A DNA stretch of 64,000 nucleotides from Cedecea sp000277545 (GTDB taxonomy: Bacteria > Pseudomonadota > Gammaproteobacteria > Enterobacterales > Enterobacteriaceae). Of this stretch, positions 53,275-61,802 are shown piece after piece. Made by a program: the position numbers and the translations under genes. The notes below the pieces were generated by a model. The model was not told the DNA's origin. It did not search any database and worked only from the letters and a program-made list of their open reading frames with translations. The stretch lies in NCBI GenBank assembly GCA_050847315.1, contig CP193791.1; one strand, 5' to 3'. Position 1 is the first letter of the stretch; each line of letters opens with the position of its first letter.

Positions 53275-55491
53275 TTAGAAATCAACAGTCATGGAAAGTT
53301 TCAGGGTACGTGGGTCACTTTGCGTAATATACGCCCCGCTGTCGTCGACAGAAGCCCAGTATTTTTCGTTAGTCACGTTTTCGACGTTGGCGCGCCAGGT
53401 CAGCGTCTGTTCGTTAACCTTCGTGCTGTAGCGCACGCCGAGATCGAGGCGAGTCCAGCCGTTTAGCTTAATGCTGTTGTCGGCGTTGGCGTATTGTGAC
53501 CCGGTGCGCATTAGCGTCCCCGTCGCAGTCAGGTTCTGCACCCAAGGCAGATCCCATTCGCCGCCCACGGACCAGGAGTAACGCGGAACGCCGATCGCAT
53601 CCTTACCGTCGTTTGTCCCGCCGTTAGTCTTCACCATTTCTGGCTGAAGCCAAAGGGCACTTCCCAACAGGCGCACGCCGTACAGTGGCTCACCAAAGAC
53701 GTTCAGTTCCATACCGCGGCTGCGCTGTTCGCCATACAGGCCGTAAAGATTGTTGCTGTCGAGCATCCCCACCGGCTTTTCGATCTCAAACAGCGCCAGG
53801 CTACCGCCCACGCGGCCGAAGTCCATCTTCATGCCCACTTCGTTCTGCTTCGACTGCACAACCCCGACCACGTTTCCGGCATTGGTTGCTTTAGAGGTTG
53901 CTGTCGGCCCAGGCTGCAGCGCTTCAATGTGGTTCGCATAAAAAGAAACCGGCTCCCACGGCTTCACTACCAGGCCATAAACCGGCGTAACCTTGAAAGC
54001 ATCAAAGCGTGTTTTAGGGTCTTCCACACCGGTATAGCTGTAGTTACGAACCCGCACGTCCTGGCGGCGAGCGCCCACGGTCAACAGCACCTTATCGTCC
54101 AGCGCGGAGAGCGTATCGGACAGCGAAACCCCGCTTGTTATCGTGCGGCTCCGCTGGGTCGGATCGTCCATATTGCTACCGGAAGCGACCGTCGGGAAAC
54201 GGCTCAGGTCGAGATAAGACGGATCGTAGATATTATTCCCAACGGCGGTTTTGCTGGATGACATGGTGTAGGCCGCGCGGGTTTTACGGTAAACGCCGGA
54301 ATAGCCGAGGTTCACGCTGTGGCCGATAAAGCCGGTATCAAATTTCCCCCGCACGCCGCCCATGCCGGAGAAAGCGTCGGCGATGTATCGCGTAGACAAA
54401 CGAGTCTGGCTGGTGTTGCCCTTGTTATCAACAAACTTAGGCACGCTGTAATTGCCTCTTTCGTCGGTTTCGCTGGTGCCCAGCGCGCCATAAAGCGTCC
54501 AGCTGTTCGCCACATCATACTCGCTGTGCAGCGCAGCAAAGCGAGCGCTCATGTCTGAATAAACCCACGGCTGCCCGTAGTTTGTGCGGTTATCCGGCAC
54601 ATCAGGCATCTGCGTAATAGCGCCAACCCCCACCCCGATACGGCCATTGTGTACCGTCATCTTCTGGTAGCCGCCGTCGAACGACGTCCGCAGCCTGTCG
54701 CCTTTGTAATCCAGCCCAACGCTTGCCAACGATGTTCTGTTCTTCTGCTCGCGAACCTCACTCTCGCCTTCACGGTGCAGCAGGTTCACGCGGGCGCCAA
54801 ACTGGTCGTTATCCCCAAACCTGCGGCCAGTATCCAAAGAGCCTCCAATCTGCGAACGCCCGGTGTAATCCACGCCAAGTTGGGTATGTGGTTCACTGCC
54901 TGCACGCTTGGGCTCAATATTAATGGCCCCGCCCACGCCAGACCCGCCCGGAGGAACACCGTTCAGGAAGGCCGTGGAGCCCTTAATCACCTCGACGCGT
55001 TCCGCAAGTGCCGTGCTGGTGATCTGCCGCGGCAATACGCCATACAGACCGCCGTAAGAAATATCATCCCCGTCTAACAGGAAACCGCGCACGCGGTACG
55101 ACTCGCCAAAGTTACCGTAGCTGCGCACGGGCTGAATAGTCGCGTCATTACGGACAATGTCGCTGAGGGTATTGGCCTGCTTATCCTCGATCATTTTGGA
55201 GGTATAGCCGATGACGTTAAACGGCACGTTGCGCGCATCCTGCTCACCGAGCATGCCCAGGCGACCGCCATTGGCCACCTGCCCGTCCAGGTAAGCAGGC
55301 ACCAGCTCGTTACCGCCTTCGCGGAACTGCGTATCTGGGGTCGCCGTGACGGTAATGGTCTCTTCTTTAACTAAAGCTTTTTGCTGAGGATTTTCCTGTG
55401 GCGCAGCGGCAACGGGCATACAGGCGGCAGCGATCAACGCTGCGATCAGGCGCGGTTTAAACCCGGCCTGGCGAGGTGGTTGGTGAGGCAT
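53275..55491 (-). CDS. TonB-dependent siderophore receptor (FcuA/FhuE type)
   Basis: The 738-aa outer-membrane protein has a signal peptide (FKPRLIAALIAAACMPVAA), a TonB-box-like ETITVTA about residue 45, and a plug domain (DARNVPFNVIGYTSKMIEDKQANTLSDIVRNDATI, VRGFLLDGDDISYGGLYGVLPRQ, VEVIKGSTAFLNGVPPGGSGVGGAINI). A 22-strand barrel follows, ending in Phe (LKLSMTVDF). The overall pattern is that of hydroxamate siderophore receptors and reminds me most of ferrichrome receptor FcuA; the ligand is not proven. Adjacent fhuB/fhuD-like genes support a hydroxamate. The start is the ATG at 55489-55491. Confidence 0.85.
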   Translation of the reverse strand: MPHQPPRQAGFKPRLIAALIAAACMPVAAAPQENPQQKALVKEETITVTATPDTQFREGGNELVPAYLDGQVANGGRLGMLGEQDARNVPFNVIGYTSKMIEDKQANTLSDIVRNDATIQPVRSYGNFGESYRVRGFLLDGDDISYGGLYGVLPRQITSTALAERVEVIKGSTAFLNGVPPGGSGVGGAINIEPKRAGSEPHTQLGVDYTGRSQIGGSLDTGRRFGDNDQFGARVNLLHREGESEVREQKNRTSLASVGLDYKGDRLRTSFDGGYQKMTVHNGRIGVGVGAITQMPDVPDNRTNYGQPWVYSDMSARFAALHSEYDVANSWTLYGALGTSETDERGNYSVPKFVDNKGNTSQTRLSTRYIADAFSGMGGVRGKFDTGFIGHSVNLGYSGVYRKTRAAYTMSSSKTAVGNNIYDPSYLDLSRFPTVASGSNMDDPTQRSRTITSGVSLSDTLSALDDKVLLTVGARRQDVRVRNYSYTGVEDPKTRFDAFKVTPVYGLVVKPWEPVSFYANHIEALQPGPTATSKATNAGNVVGVVQSKQNEVGMKMDFGRVGGSLALFEIEKPVGMLDSNNLYGLYGEQRSRGMELNVFGEPLYGVRLLGSALWLQPEMVKTNGGTNDGKDAIGVPRYSWSVGGEWDLPWVQNLTATGTLMRTGSQYANADNSIKLNGWTRLDLGVRYSTKVNEQTLTWRANVENVTNEKYWASVDDSGAYITQSDPRTLKLSMTVDF

Positions 55492-55520
55492 TGAAATTTC
55501 CTGGTAAAATAAAAACAATT

Positions 55521-55561
55521 AATGAGAACGATTATGATTTTGATCGTGATTATCGTTTCAT
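55521..55561 (-). promoter_or_regulatory. Tandem Fur boxes of the receptor gene
   Basis: AATGAGAACGATTATGATT at 55521-55539 is a typical enterobacterial Fur box, and TGATCGTGATTATCGTTTCA at 55541-55560 is a second, weaker one. They lie 30-70 bases before the receptor start. Confidence 0.8.
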
Positions 55562-55643
55562 CATTAGAAATTGCAAGAAAAATGCCCAGAGGGAGATTGA
55601 CCAGTAAAAACGCCTGGCCACGTAAATAGAGAGGAACTCAAAC

Positions 55644-55670
55644 AGCAGGCACGCCCGGAACGAGCCTGCT
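55644..55670 (-). terminator. Hairpin after the fhuB-like gene
   Basis: AGCAGGC / GCCTGCT arms around a 13-base loop, 12 bases past the stop. The minus-strand tail (GTTTGAG) is short of T. Confidence 0.55.
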
Positions 55671-55681
55671 TTTAAGGCCTG

Positions 55682-57619
55682 TCACGCTTTGCGTAACAGC
55701 CAGATAAAGTACGGCGCCCCGCAGAGCGTGGCTAACAATCCTGCCGGGATCTGGAACGGGAAGATAAGGCTTCGGCCCAGCCAGTCGGCCAGCAGCATCA
55801 GCCCGGCCCCGATAGCAATAGCCACGATAAGCTGGGGCATTGCGCGGCGGAAGCCGAGCATTCTTGCCATGTGCGGTGCCATCAACCCAACAAAACTTAG
55901 TGGCCCCACGCAGAGCGTTGCGGCAGCAACTAGTCCGGCTGACAGCACCAGAATGCTGATGCGCGATTGACTCAGGGCAATGCCCAGGGCCTGAGCCGTC
56001 TCACCGCCCAGCGGGAGTATAGCGAGCCAGCGGCGCACCAGGGGCGTAAGCCCAATCAGCGCCAGCGCCATGCCCCCGCTCACCAGCGCCTGCTGCCCGG
56101 TTACTTTCCAGGTGGAGCCGGACAGCCACGTCAGCACCGACCCGCTGCGCGGATCTCCGCTGGCCAGATAAAGCGTGAGCAGCGTGGCGAAAACGGTACT
56201 CAGCGCCACACCGGTCAGTAAAAGCCTTCCCGGAGCCAGCCCGGAGCGGGCTAAAACGAGCATCACCAGCAGCGTGAGCGCCGCGCCGGCAAAGCCCGCC
56301 GGCAGTTGCCAGGCGCTGACGTCGCCGGGGACGAGAAATATCAATAACACGATGGCGCAGGCCGCGCCGGAACTCACGCCCAGCACCTCGGGGTTGGCCA
56401 TCGGATTACCGGTCATTTTTTGTACCAGCGTACCGGCCGCCGCCAGCATTGCGCCCGCGGCAAGCGCCGACAGCACCCTCGGCCAGCGCCACTGCCACAT
56501 TTCTTGTATGCCGATAAACCAGCCTGCGCTTTCCCGCCCAACGCCCAGCGCGAGCAAGGCAACCAGCGCCAAAACAGCAATAATCAGCAATACCGTAGCG
56601 GGGGAAAGTTGGCGTTCCGCAATCGCGCTGGCATCATCAGAAGCCGCCAAACGCTGATGGCGCAGGCGTGGCAATAACCACAGCATTAACGGTGCCCCCA
56701 CCAGCGCCGTCACGGCGCCGGTGGGCAGTTCTTGCCAATAGCGTCCAACCCACAGAACCAGTTGATCGCTCAGTAACAGCAGCAATGCCCCCGTCGCCAT
56801 CGAAGCCAGGAGTTTAGGCAGCAGACGTCTCACGCCAAACATGCCGGCCAGGACCGGAGCAAACAGGCCAATAAATCCGATCACGCCCACCACGCTGACC
56901 AGCATCGAACTCAGCAGCAGGGCCAAAATTAGCCCGCCCACGCGCACTAAAGCCAGCTTCATCCCCAGTCCACGTAATACGGTGTCATCCAGGGCCAGCA
57001 TACCCAGCGGGCGAATCATCAGTACGATGAGTACCAGCACGGCCAGAAGCCTCGGCCAAAGAAACTCCACGCCAGCCCAGTCGTACTGGTTCAACATCCC
57101 GCTGCTCCAGATAAACAGATTTTGCAGGCGCTCATGGTTGAACAATACGAGGAAGCTTTTTACGGCCCCGCAATAAAGTCCCAATACCAGGCCGGCAAGG
57201 ATTAGCGTAACCGGCGACATTCGTTTACCCCAGGCAGCCCCGAGCACAATACTGCCTACGGCCATTGCGCCAGCCAGCGCCGCAAGCTGTTTGCCGGTTT
57301 CCCCTGCCCCCGCCAAAAACAGCGTCGCAAGGGTCAGCCCCAGCTGTGCCCCAGCCGCAACGCCAAGGGTGGCCGGTTCGGCCAGAGGATTACGCAGAAT
57401 ATGCTGAAACAGGCAGCCGGCCAGCGCCAGCCCGGCGCCGGTAAGCAGCGCAAGCGCGGTTCGCGGCAGCAGGCTGTAGTGAAACAGCATCTGCGAAACA
57501 TCGGTCACCTGAGGCAGCGTTATCGCTTGCCACCAGAGCCCGGCAGGCAGCATTTGCTGGAAGTTGTAGCCGGTCAAAAACAGCGTGAAGGCACAGAGTA
57601 TAAGCAGGATTATGCGCAC
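55682..57619 (-). CDS. FhuB-type fused iron-hydroxamate permease
   Basis: The 645-aa protein (FhuB is 660 in E. coli) contains two FecCD-type permease halves in one chain. Each half has the signature seen in HYSLLPRTALALLTGAGLALAGCLFQHILRNPLAEPATLGVAAGAQLG and the matching VQKMTGNPMANPEVLGVSSGAACAIVLL. The C-terminus FPFQIPAGLLATLCGAPYFIWLLRKA is nearly FhuB. It should carry siderophore across the inner membrane. I start it at GTG 57617-57619, behind GGAGG and overlapping the binding-protein stop by 10 bases. No FhuC-like ATPase is encoded beside it. Confidence 0.9.
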   Translation of the reverse strand: MRIILLILCAFTLFLTGYNFQQMLPAGLWWQAITLPQVTDVSQMLFHYSLLPRTALALLTGAGLALAGCLFQHILRNPLAEPATLGVAAGAQLGLTLATLFLAGAGETGKQLAALAGAMAVGSIVLGAAWGKRMSPVTLILAGLVLGLYCGAVKSFLVLFNHERLQNLFIWSSGMLNQYDWAGVEFLWPRLLAVLVLIVLMIRPLGMLALDDTVLRGLGMKLALVRVGGLILALLLSSMLVSVVGVIGFIGLFAPVLAGMFGVRRLLPKLLASMATGALLLLLSDQLVLWVGRYWQELPTGAVTALVGAPLMLWLLPRLRHQRLAASDDASAIAERQLSPATVLLIIAVLALVALLALGVGRESAGWFIGIQEMWQWRWPRVLSALAAGAMLAAAGTLVQKMTGNPMANPEVLGVSSGAACAIVLLIFLVPGDVSAWQLPAGFAGAALTLLVMLVLARSGLAPGRLLLTGVALSTVFATLLTLYLASGDPRSGSVLTWLSGSTWKVTGQQALVSGGMALALIGLTPLVRRWLAILPLGGETAQALGIALSQSRISILVLSAGLVAAATLCVGPLSFVGLMAPHMARMLGFRRAMPQLIVAIAIGAGLMLLADWLGRSLIFPFQIPAGLLATLCGAPYFIWLLRKA

Positions 57620-58491
57620 AGTGCCTCCGGCAGGAGCTGGCAAAAACGCAGCGCCGAGAAGCTGCCGCCGTAAAACCATACCGCTGGCAGCAGGTGTAAC
57701 TGGCCCTCGCGCACGAAAGGCATAACCTGCCATAGCGCAGATTTCGCCACCGTTTTGACCGGATCGTCATCGCCGTGCATAAAGCAAATTGCCGTGACGT
57801 TTTCCAGCCTGACCAGGGTTTCAATGCCCACAATGGCGCTTCCCCAGGCATTGGTTTTCCCGTCCCAGGCGTTACGCATCCCCAGCCGTTCCAGCAGGTC
57901 GTTAAACAGGCTGTTGCGGCCAAAGATCATCACCCGGCGGCTATCAAGAAATGAAAACATCACCAGCGGGTTGGGATTACCCGGCAGCTTTGCGCGGGTG
58001 GCGGCCATCTGCTGGTGAAAATGGGCCAGATGTTCGGTAGCCTGCTGCTCCCGCCCTAAAAACTGCCCGAGCCTCAGAAGATCTTTTTCCAACAGCGCCA
58101 GCGGGCGGCCAGAGGCATCATTAAAGGCCGTCGACCAGCAGGGAGCGATAGATGTTAAATCTGACTCAGCCGGCCCGAAGCCTTTGGAGATGAGAAAAAG
58201 AGAAGGAGTGAGACGCTGCATCAGCTCGCGGTTAGGCTCGTTTCTCAGCCCAACGTCAACGACGGTTTCAGGCAACGTTGGCTCCCCTACCCAGCGGTGA
58301 TAATTACGCTTATCGGCAATCGCCAACGGCATAATCCCGAGCGCCAGCAACATTTCAACCGGTCGCCATTCCAGGGCAATAATACGTGCGACATCAAAGC
58401 GGCGGGCATCAGCCTGGCAGGGAAGAATGGCCGCCAGAGGCAGCAGGGAGGCTAGCGCCAGCAGGCGTCGGCGGCTTAAAGAAACGTCCAT
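57610..58491 (-). CDS. FhuD-type iron-siderophore binding protein
   Basis: The 293-aa protein has a twin-arginine signal (SRRRLLALASLLPLAAILP) as in FhuD, then a class III binding-protein fold. Conserved segments are ARIIALEWRPVEMLLALGIMPLAIADKRNYHRWV, DVGLRNEPNRELMQRLTPSLFLIS, and FYGGSFSALRFCQLLPEAL near the end. It delivers a hydroxamate siderophore to the fused permease, whose gene overlaps it by 10 bases. Confidence 0.9.
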   Translation of the reverse strand: MDVSLSRRRLLALASLLPLAAILPCQADARRFDVARIIALEWRPVEMLLALGIMPLAIADKRNYHRWVGEPTLPETVVDVGLRNEPNRELMQRLTPSLFLISKGFGPAESDLTSIAPCWSTAFNDASGRPLALLEKDLLRLGQFLGREQQATEHLAHFHQQMAATRAKLPGNPNPLVMFSFLDSRRVMIFGRNSLFNDLLERLGMRNAWDGKTNAWGSAIVGIETLVRLENVTAICFMHGDDDPVKTVAKSALWQVMPFVREGQLHLLPAVWFYGGSFSALRFCQLLPEALCA

Positions 58492-58500
58492 ATAAATAGC

Positions 58501-58519
58501 AATAGTTATCGTTCTAATT
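58501..58519 (-). promoter_or_regulatory. Candidate Fur box of the fhuDB-like operon
   Basis: AATAGTTATCGTTCTAATT resembles Fur boxes (ATTAGAACGATAACTATT on the minus strand) and ends 10 bases upstream of the binding-protein start. Confidence 0.55.
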
Positions 58520-58588
58520 AAGTTTTACACATTATGCCGCCAGCCGCCGCCAACGCAATCAAAAACTCAGCTAGCGGCCGGGCATTAT

Positions 58589-59194
58589 TTAGAAGACAAG
58601 GCGTTTGCGCTCTTCCTGACTAAGTCTGCGGGGTTCAAACTGATGGTGCGTAAACGTTATTTCCGTGGCGTCATCCTCCACGTCATTCAGCTCAATTCGG
58701 TCCAGCGACTTCTCACCATAAAGCGTAATCGAGCGAAACAGCCCGCTGAGCGTTTTCTCAAAGGGAATTAATACCAGCCGCCATTTTCCCTCCCCCAGGT
58801 CGGAAAACTCGCTGATAAAGTCTTTCTCAAGCGCTTTTCGATCGAGATAAAACAGCGTACGCAGCAGTTGGTTGAACTGAAACATTGGCGGATTGTTCTC
58901 CGCGGTGATTGCCTGCGGCGGCTGGTTACCCATCACCTGAACCATCCGATTCTCCCCAACAACCAGTCCCATCGGGAAAGGCTGACGCTGCTGCCACCAC
59001 AGCCCTTTATGCTTTGTCACCACAATCCGCCCGCTGGAATGCAGCAGCTGCGCCATGCCTTTTATCTGGCGCTCCTGCTCAAACTGCACCCGCATTACCG
59101 GCACGGCGGCAAATCGCTTTTGGATGTCATCCAGCGTTACCGCCCCGGTCACCTGCGCCACCAGCAGAAGAGAAAGGAGCAAACTTTTTTTCAC
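58589..59194 (-). CDS. LolA-like periplasmic carrier protein
   Basis: The 201-aa protein has a signal peptide (MKKSLLLSLLLVAQVTGA) and a LolA-like pattern: LDDIQKRFAAVPVMRVQFEQERQIKGM, SSGRIVVTKHKGLWWQQRQPFPMG, then beta strands ending in EITFTHHQF. It differs from housekeeping LolA, which lies elsewhere in enterobacteria, and resembles LolA-type proteins found in aryl-polyene-like clusters. No such cluster is visible here. Role unknown; lipid or lipoprotein binding is inferred from the fold. It lies between the iron genes and ymdA. Confidence 0.7.
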   Translation of the reverse strand: MKKSLLLSLLLVAQVTGAVTLDDIQKRFAAVPVMRVQFEQERQIKGMAQLLHSSGRIVVTKHKGLWWQQRQPFPMGLVVGENRMVQVMGNQPPQAITAENNPPMFQFNQLLRTLFYLDRKALEKDFISEFSDLGEGKWRLVLIPFEKTLSGLFRSITLYGEKSLDRIELNDVEDDATEITFTHHQFEPRRLSQEERKRLVF

Positions 59195-59262
59195 AGCAAT
59201 AACCCTATGCGTTCAACTGAAATCGATCCGCGTTAGTTTACTCTGCTATGTGGTCAGAAACC

Positions 59263-59291
59263 AAAAATACACAGCCCGCGTTAAACGGGCC
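59263..59291 (-). terminator. Terminator after ymdA
   Basis: GCCCG / CGGGC arms with a 7-base loop; the minus-strand tail is TGTGTATTTTTGG. It lies 7 bases past the ymdA stop. Confidence 0.7.
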
Positions 59292-59297
59292 GTGGCG

Positions 59298-59606
59298 TTA
59301 TTGATAGGTAACGTACAGCACTGCTGTTTTGTGCTGTGGGTCGAGGTATTTCACACGGGTTTGCATCGTACTGTCATTATGAAGGGTAATACCATCCAGA
59401 GAGCTAAGGGCAACGGTCTGAGTGACGGGTTTGCCTTTTTCGGTGCAGGTCATGGCGACATTGGAGCTGGCCGATGTCCACTGACAGCCGCCTTCTACTA
59501 TTTCACCTCGAAAATGAATGATGCCAGAGGATGCAGCCTGAGAAAGCGGTGAAACCGCGATGCCCAGCGCCAGACAAAGCAAATACTGCTGAAAACTTGC
59601 TTTCAC
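59298..59606 (-). CDS. ymdA: YmdA fimbrial-like secreted protein
   Basis: The 102-aa protein has a signal peptide (QYLLCLALGIAVSPLSQA) and a short beta-rich mature part starting ASSGIIHFRGEIVEGGCQW, a pattern like the N-terminus of type 1 pilus subunits. It occupies the ymdA position after csgC. The start is GTG 59604-59606, behind GAGGAG; the frame's ATG at 59681 is 75 bases earlier without a site. Function unknown. Confidence 0.75.
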   Translation of the reverse strand: MKASFQQYLLCLALGIAVSPLSQAASSGIIHFRGEIVEGGCQWTSASSNVAMTCTEKGKPVTQTVALSSLDGITLHNDSTMQTRVKYLDPQHKTAVLYVTYQ

Positions 59607-59726
59607 GTTTATTACTCCTCGATTGCTGTCGTCCCTGAAGGTTATCGGCAGAAAATCAAAGATAATTAAACAGTGATCCATGTTTTTTGTTCTTGCAATA
59701 CTTCCGTCACATATATTTGTTTGCGG

Positions 59727-60056
59727 TCAAGACTTCCCCGGCTTTTGCCACTGTTGCTCAAGGTGAAAGGCTTTTCCGTCGCTCAGGGTAACAGTGACCG
59801 TGACGCTGTCTCCGGGGTCAATATTCAAACTTAGCTGCGACAGATCGACGGCCTGATGTGCTTTTATAAACAGTTCGCTGCTTTGGTGGCTGGAGCTTTT
59901 CCCCGACGGGCCGGTTTTGGTTGCCACCAGCGTCAAGGTGCACTGGCAATCCGCCGCCAGCGTCGCGACAGGCGTTATTGTGTAGATGTTTTCCTGCTGC
60001 CGGGTATTAAACGTCAGCTGACTTGAGAGTGCGGCAAGCAATACCAGGGTATGCAT
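59727..60056 (-). CDS. csgC: Curli assembly inhibitor CsgC
   Basis: The 109-aa protein (110 in E. coli) starts MHTLVLLAALSSQLTFNTRQQENIYTI, matching CsgC. It has a signal sequence and an Ig-like fold with the Cys-x-Cys pair (DCQCTL). CsgC keeps CsgA soluble in the periplasm. The start is the ATG at 60054-60056 behind GGAGG. The frame is open further upstream through csgA in another phase, which is a shadow. Confidence 0.93.
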   Translation of the reverse strand: MHTLVLLAALSSQLTFNTRQQENIYTITPVATLAADCQCTLTLVATKTGPSGKSSSHQSSELFIKAHQAVDLSQLSLNIDPGDSVTVTVTLSDGKAFHLEQQWQKPGKS

Positions 60057-60068
60057 ACAACCTCCAAA

Positions 60069-60093
60069 GAAAAACAGGGCCGTCGGCCCTGTT
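60069..60093 (-). terminator. Hairpin between csgA and csgC
   Basis: AACAGGGCCG / CGGCCCTGTT arms, then TTTTTC on the minus strand, 21 bases past the csgA stop. It should attenuate readthrough to csgC. Confidence 0.85.
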
Positions 60094-60114
60094 CCACGCG
60101 ATAGCCAGGTCGCT

Positions 60115-60528
60115 TTAGTACTGAGACGCAGTGGCGTGGTTACCGTTGCCGAACTGGGTGACCGACACCAGAGAGCTGGATGCCGTCTGATTAACCACTG
60201 CCCCGTTGTTGGTCCCGAACTGCTGAACATCAATCTGCGCGTTTTTCCCGTTCCACTGGCTGATGGTGGCATTGTTACCGTAGCCATCCTGCAGCAGTTT
60301 AATATCGCTGCTGTCAGAGCCCTGGCCAACTTTTGCCCCATTCACCGTGCCCAGCTGTTTAATTTCAGTCTTCGAATAGAACGCATTCGACTGCAGCGCT
60401 GTGGCATTATTTCCGTTACCCTGCTGATATATTTTCAAGGTCGAGTGCTGAGCCTGCTGCGGATAGGTCGCCATTGCACCTGCGGAAACAACCAGTGCTG
60501 CTAATGCTGCCACTTTGAAAAGATTCAT
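60115..60528 (-). CDS. csgA: Major curlin subunit CsgA (short N-terminal region)
   Basis: The 137-aa amyloid subunit (151 in E. coli) has a signal peptide (MNLFKVAALAALVVSAGAMA) and five imperfect repeats of the S-x5-Q-x-G-x-(G/N)N-x-A-x3-Q type: STLKIYQQGNGNNATALQ, TEIKQLGTVNGAKVGQ, SDIKLLQDGYGNNATISQ, AQIDVQQFGTNNGAVVNQ, SLVSVTQFGNGNHATASQY. The Gly/Asn-rich segment between signal and first repeat in E. coli is nearly gone, leaving about nine residues (TYPQQAQH). It follows csgB by 45 bases. Confidence 0.95.
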   Translation of the reverse strand: MNLFKVAALAALVVSAGAMATYPQQAQHSTLKIYQQGNGNNATALQSNAFYSKTEIKQLGTVNGAKVGQGSDSSDIKLLQDGYGNNATISQWNGKNAQIDVQQFGTNNGAVVNQTASSSLVSVTQFGNGNHATASQY

Positions 60529-60573
60529 ACTAAAATCCCCATCGGATTGATAGTTTCAGCCCAAATATTTTGC

Positions 60574-61023
60574 TTATCGCTGAATAATGCGAATCGCCAT
60601 TTGTGACTGGTTTTGCACAACAACTGCTGACTTCTGGGTACCGTACTGGGTAATGTTTGCTTTATTACCAGAACCTCGTTGGATAATAAGCGCCGCATTA
60701 CCAAATGAATCCTGCTTAATACCCGCCTCGTTGGCGTTACCTTCTTGCGAGATATAAGCCAGGTTATAACTGCCTGATTGTTCGATGTTTGCCCGGTTGC
60801 CTGCTCCGCTTTGCGTAACCTCAGAAAGTTGCTTCTGACCCCGCTGAACTACTGCAGCATTATTATTGCTACCAGACTGGCCAATAATGGCCGTTTGATT
60901 AAATTGAGGATTGCTCAATTCATTGACAGCAAAATTATACTCAGCAGTGGCGAGATCGTTACTCGCCGCAAAACAATGACTCGCCAGGCCAGCGAACATT
61001 ATAGAAATAAAATATTTTTTCAT
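60574..61023 (-). CDS. csgB: Curlin nucleator CsgB
   Basis: The 149-aa protein (151 in E. coli) has a signal peptide (MKKYFISIMFAGLASHCFA) and five curlin repeats (AIIGQSGSNNNAAVVQRG, SEVTQSGAGNRANIEQSG, AYISQEGNANEAGIKQDS, ALIIQRGSGNKANITQYG, VVVQNQSQMAIRIIQR). The last, basic repeat anchors it to the cell surface as in E. coli. The start is the ATG at 61021-61023. Confidence 0.95.
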   Translation of the reverse strand: MKKYFISIMFAGLASHCFAASNDLATAEYNFAVNELSNPQFNQTAIIGQSGSNNNAAVVQRGQKQLSEVTQSGAGNRANIEQSGSYNLAYISQEGNANEAGIKQDSFGNAALIIQRGSGNKANITQYGTQKSAVVVQNQSQMAIRIIQR

Positions 61024-61802
61024 TCTGTCACCCTGAACCAGATAATGCCGGAACAATATGACGCGTAACATTCAGGTCAAGTATAACGGACCAACAATAA
61101 TGTGTTATTGCATCGTTACGCAAATGAGTATGTTACGGCAACAATTAAAAATATCTCATGCCGGGGTGGTATTTTGCATTATAAAATTCACACCAAAGTA
61201 TTAATACGAAATAAAAACAGACAATCATCACTATTACATCCCCCTGTTCCAGGGATCGGATAATCATTAGCACACTTATTTAAAGTCACCTTAACTCTCA
61301 CTGACTTAGCACAACTTAAGCGATACTTAGTCAGTTTATGAGAAAACTTCGTCATCACACTCAGTTTTCTTAAGCGAAGCGGTTGAATGCTGGGAACGCG
61401 GTTTTTAAAATTATGAATAGAGTGAGTAAAACAAAAAAATAAAAAATAAAATACATAAAATACAATTAGTTAAAATTAAAAATCGAAATTAATTTTCTAT
61501 ACAGAAAGCAAAAAACGTACAACTTTCTGCTTAAAATTAAATAGCGAACACTCTCAATTGAAACATTTTAATATCCAAAGAAACATTTGGTTACATAGTT
61601 AACACTTGCGTTAAAATATCCAATCGCTAAATTGGAAACAGTTACCACTTCTTTAGTTAATTTTCTTTTGCTGACCGAAATAAAATCATTTCGGCGATTA
61701 AAAATATTTAACATACAGCACCGTCGCGGCACTCGTCACGTTATAGAGAATTAATTCTTATTAATTCAAAAGGTAGCGACATAAACCAGGTGGAGTTTCA
61801 TC
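61024..61802. promoter_or_regulatory. csgB-csgD divergent control region
   Basis: This 779-base, strongly AT-rich spacer holds the csgBAC and csgDEFG promoters and no gene. A-T runs around 61420-61500 suit H-NS and IHF binding. An OmpR-like site is recognisable at 61584-61608. The last bases before csgD (GTTTCATCATG) equal E. coli, where the leader is a hub for small RNAs. Confidence 0.8.
61584..61608 (+). promoter_or_regulatory. OmpR-type site upstream of csgD
   Basis: The segment TTTGGTTACATAGTTAACAC with CTTG after it matches the E. coli OmpR D1 region (TTTAGTTACATGTTTAACAC) at nearly all positions. It stands about 195 bases before the csgD start, as expected for the long csgD leader. Confidence 0.75.

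Noticed and set aside
56841..57176. Plus-strand frames opposite the fhuB-like gene
   Set aside because: They are antisense to a well-matched permease and have biased composition with no motif.
59727..60341. 204-codon frame extending csgC into csgA
   Set aside because: Only the last 109 codons match CsgC and have a GGAGG site; the rest is csgA read in another phase.
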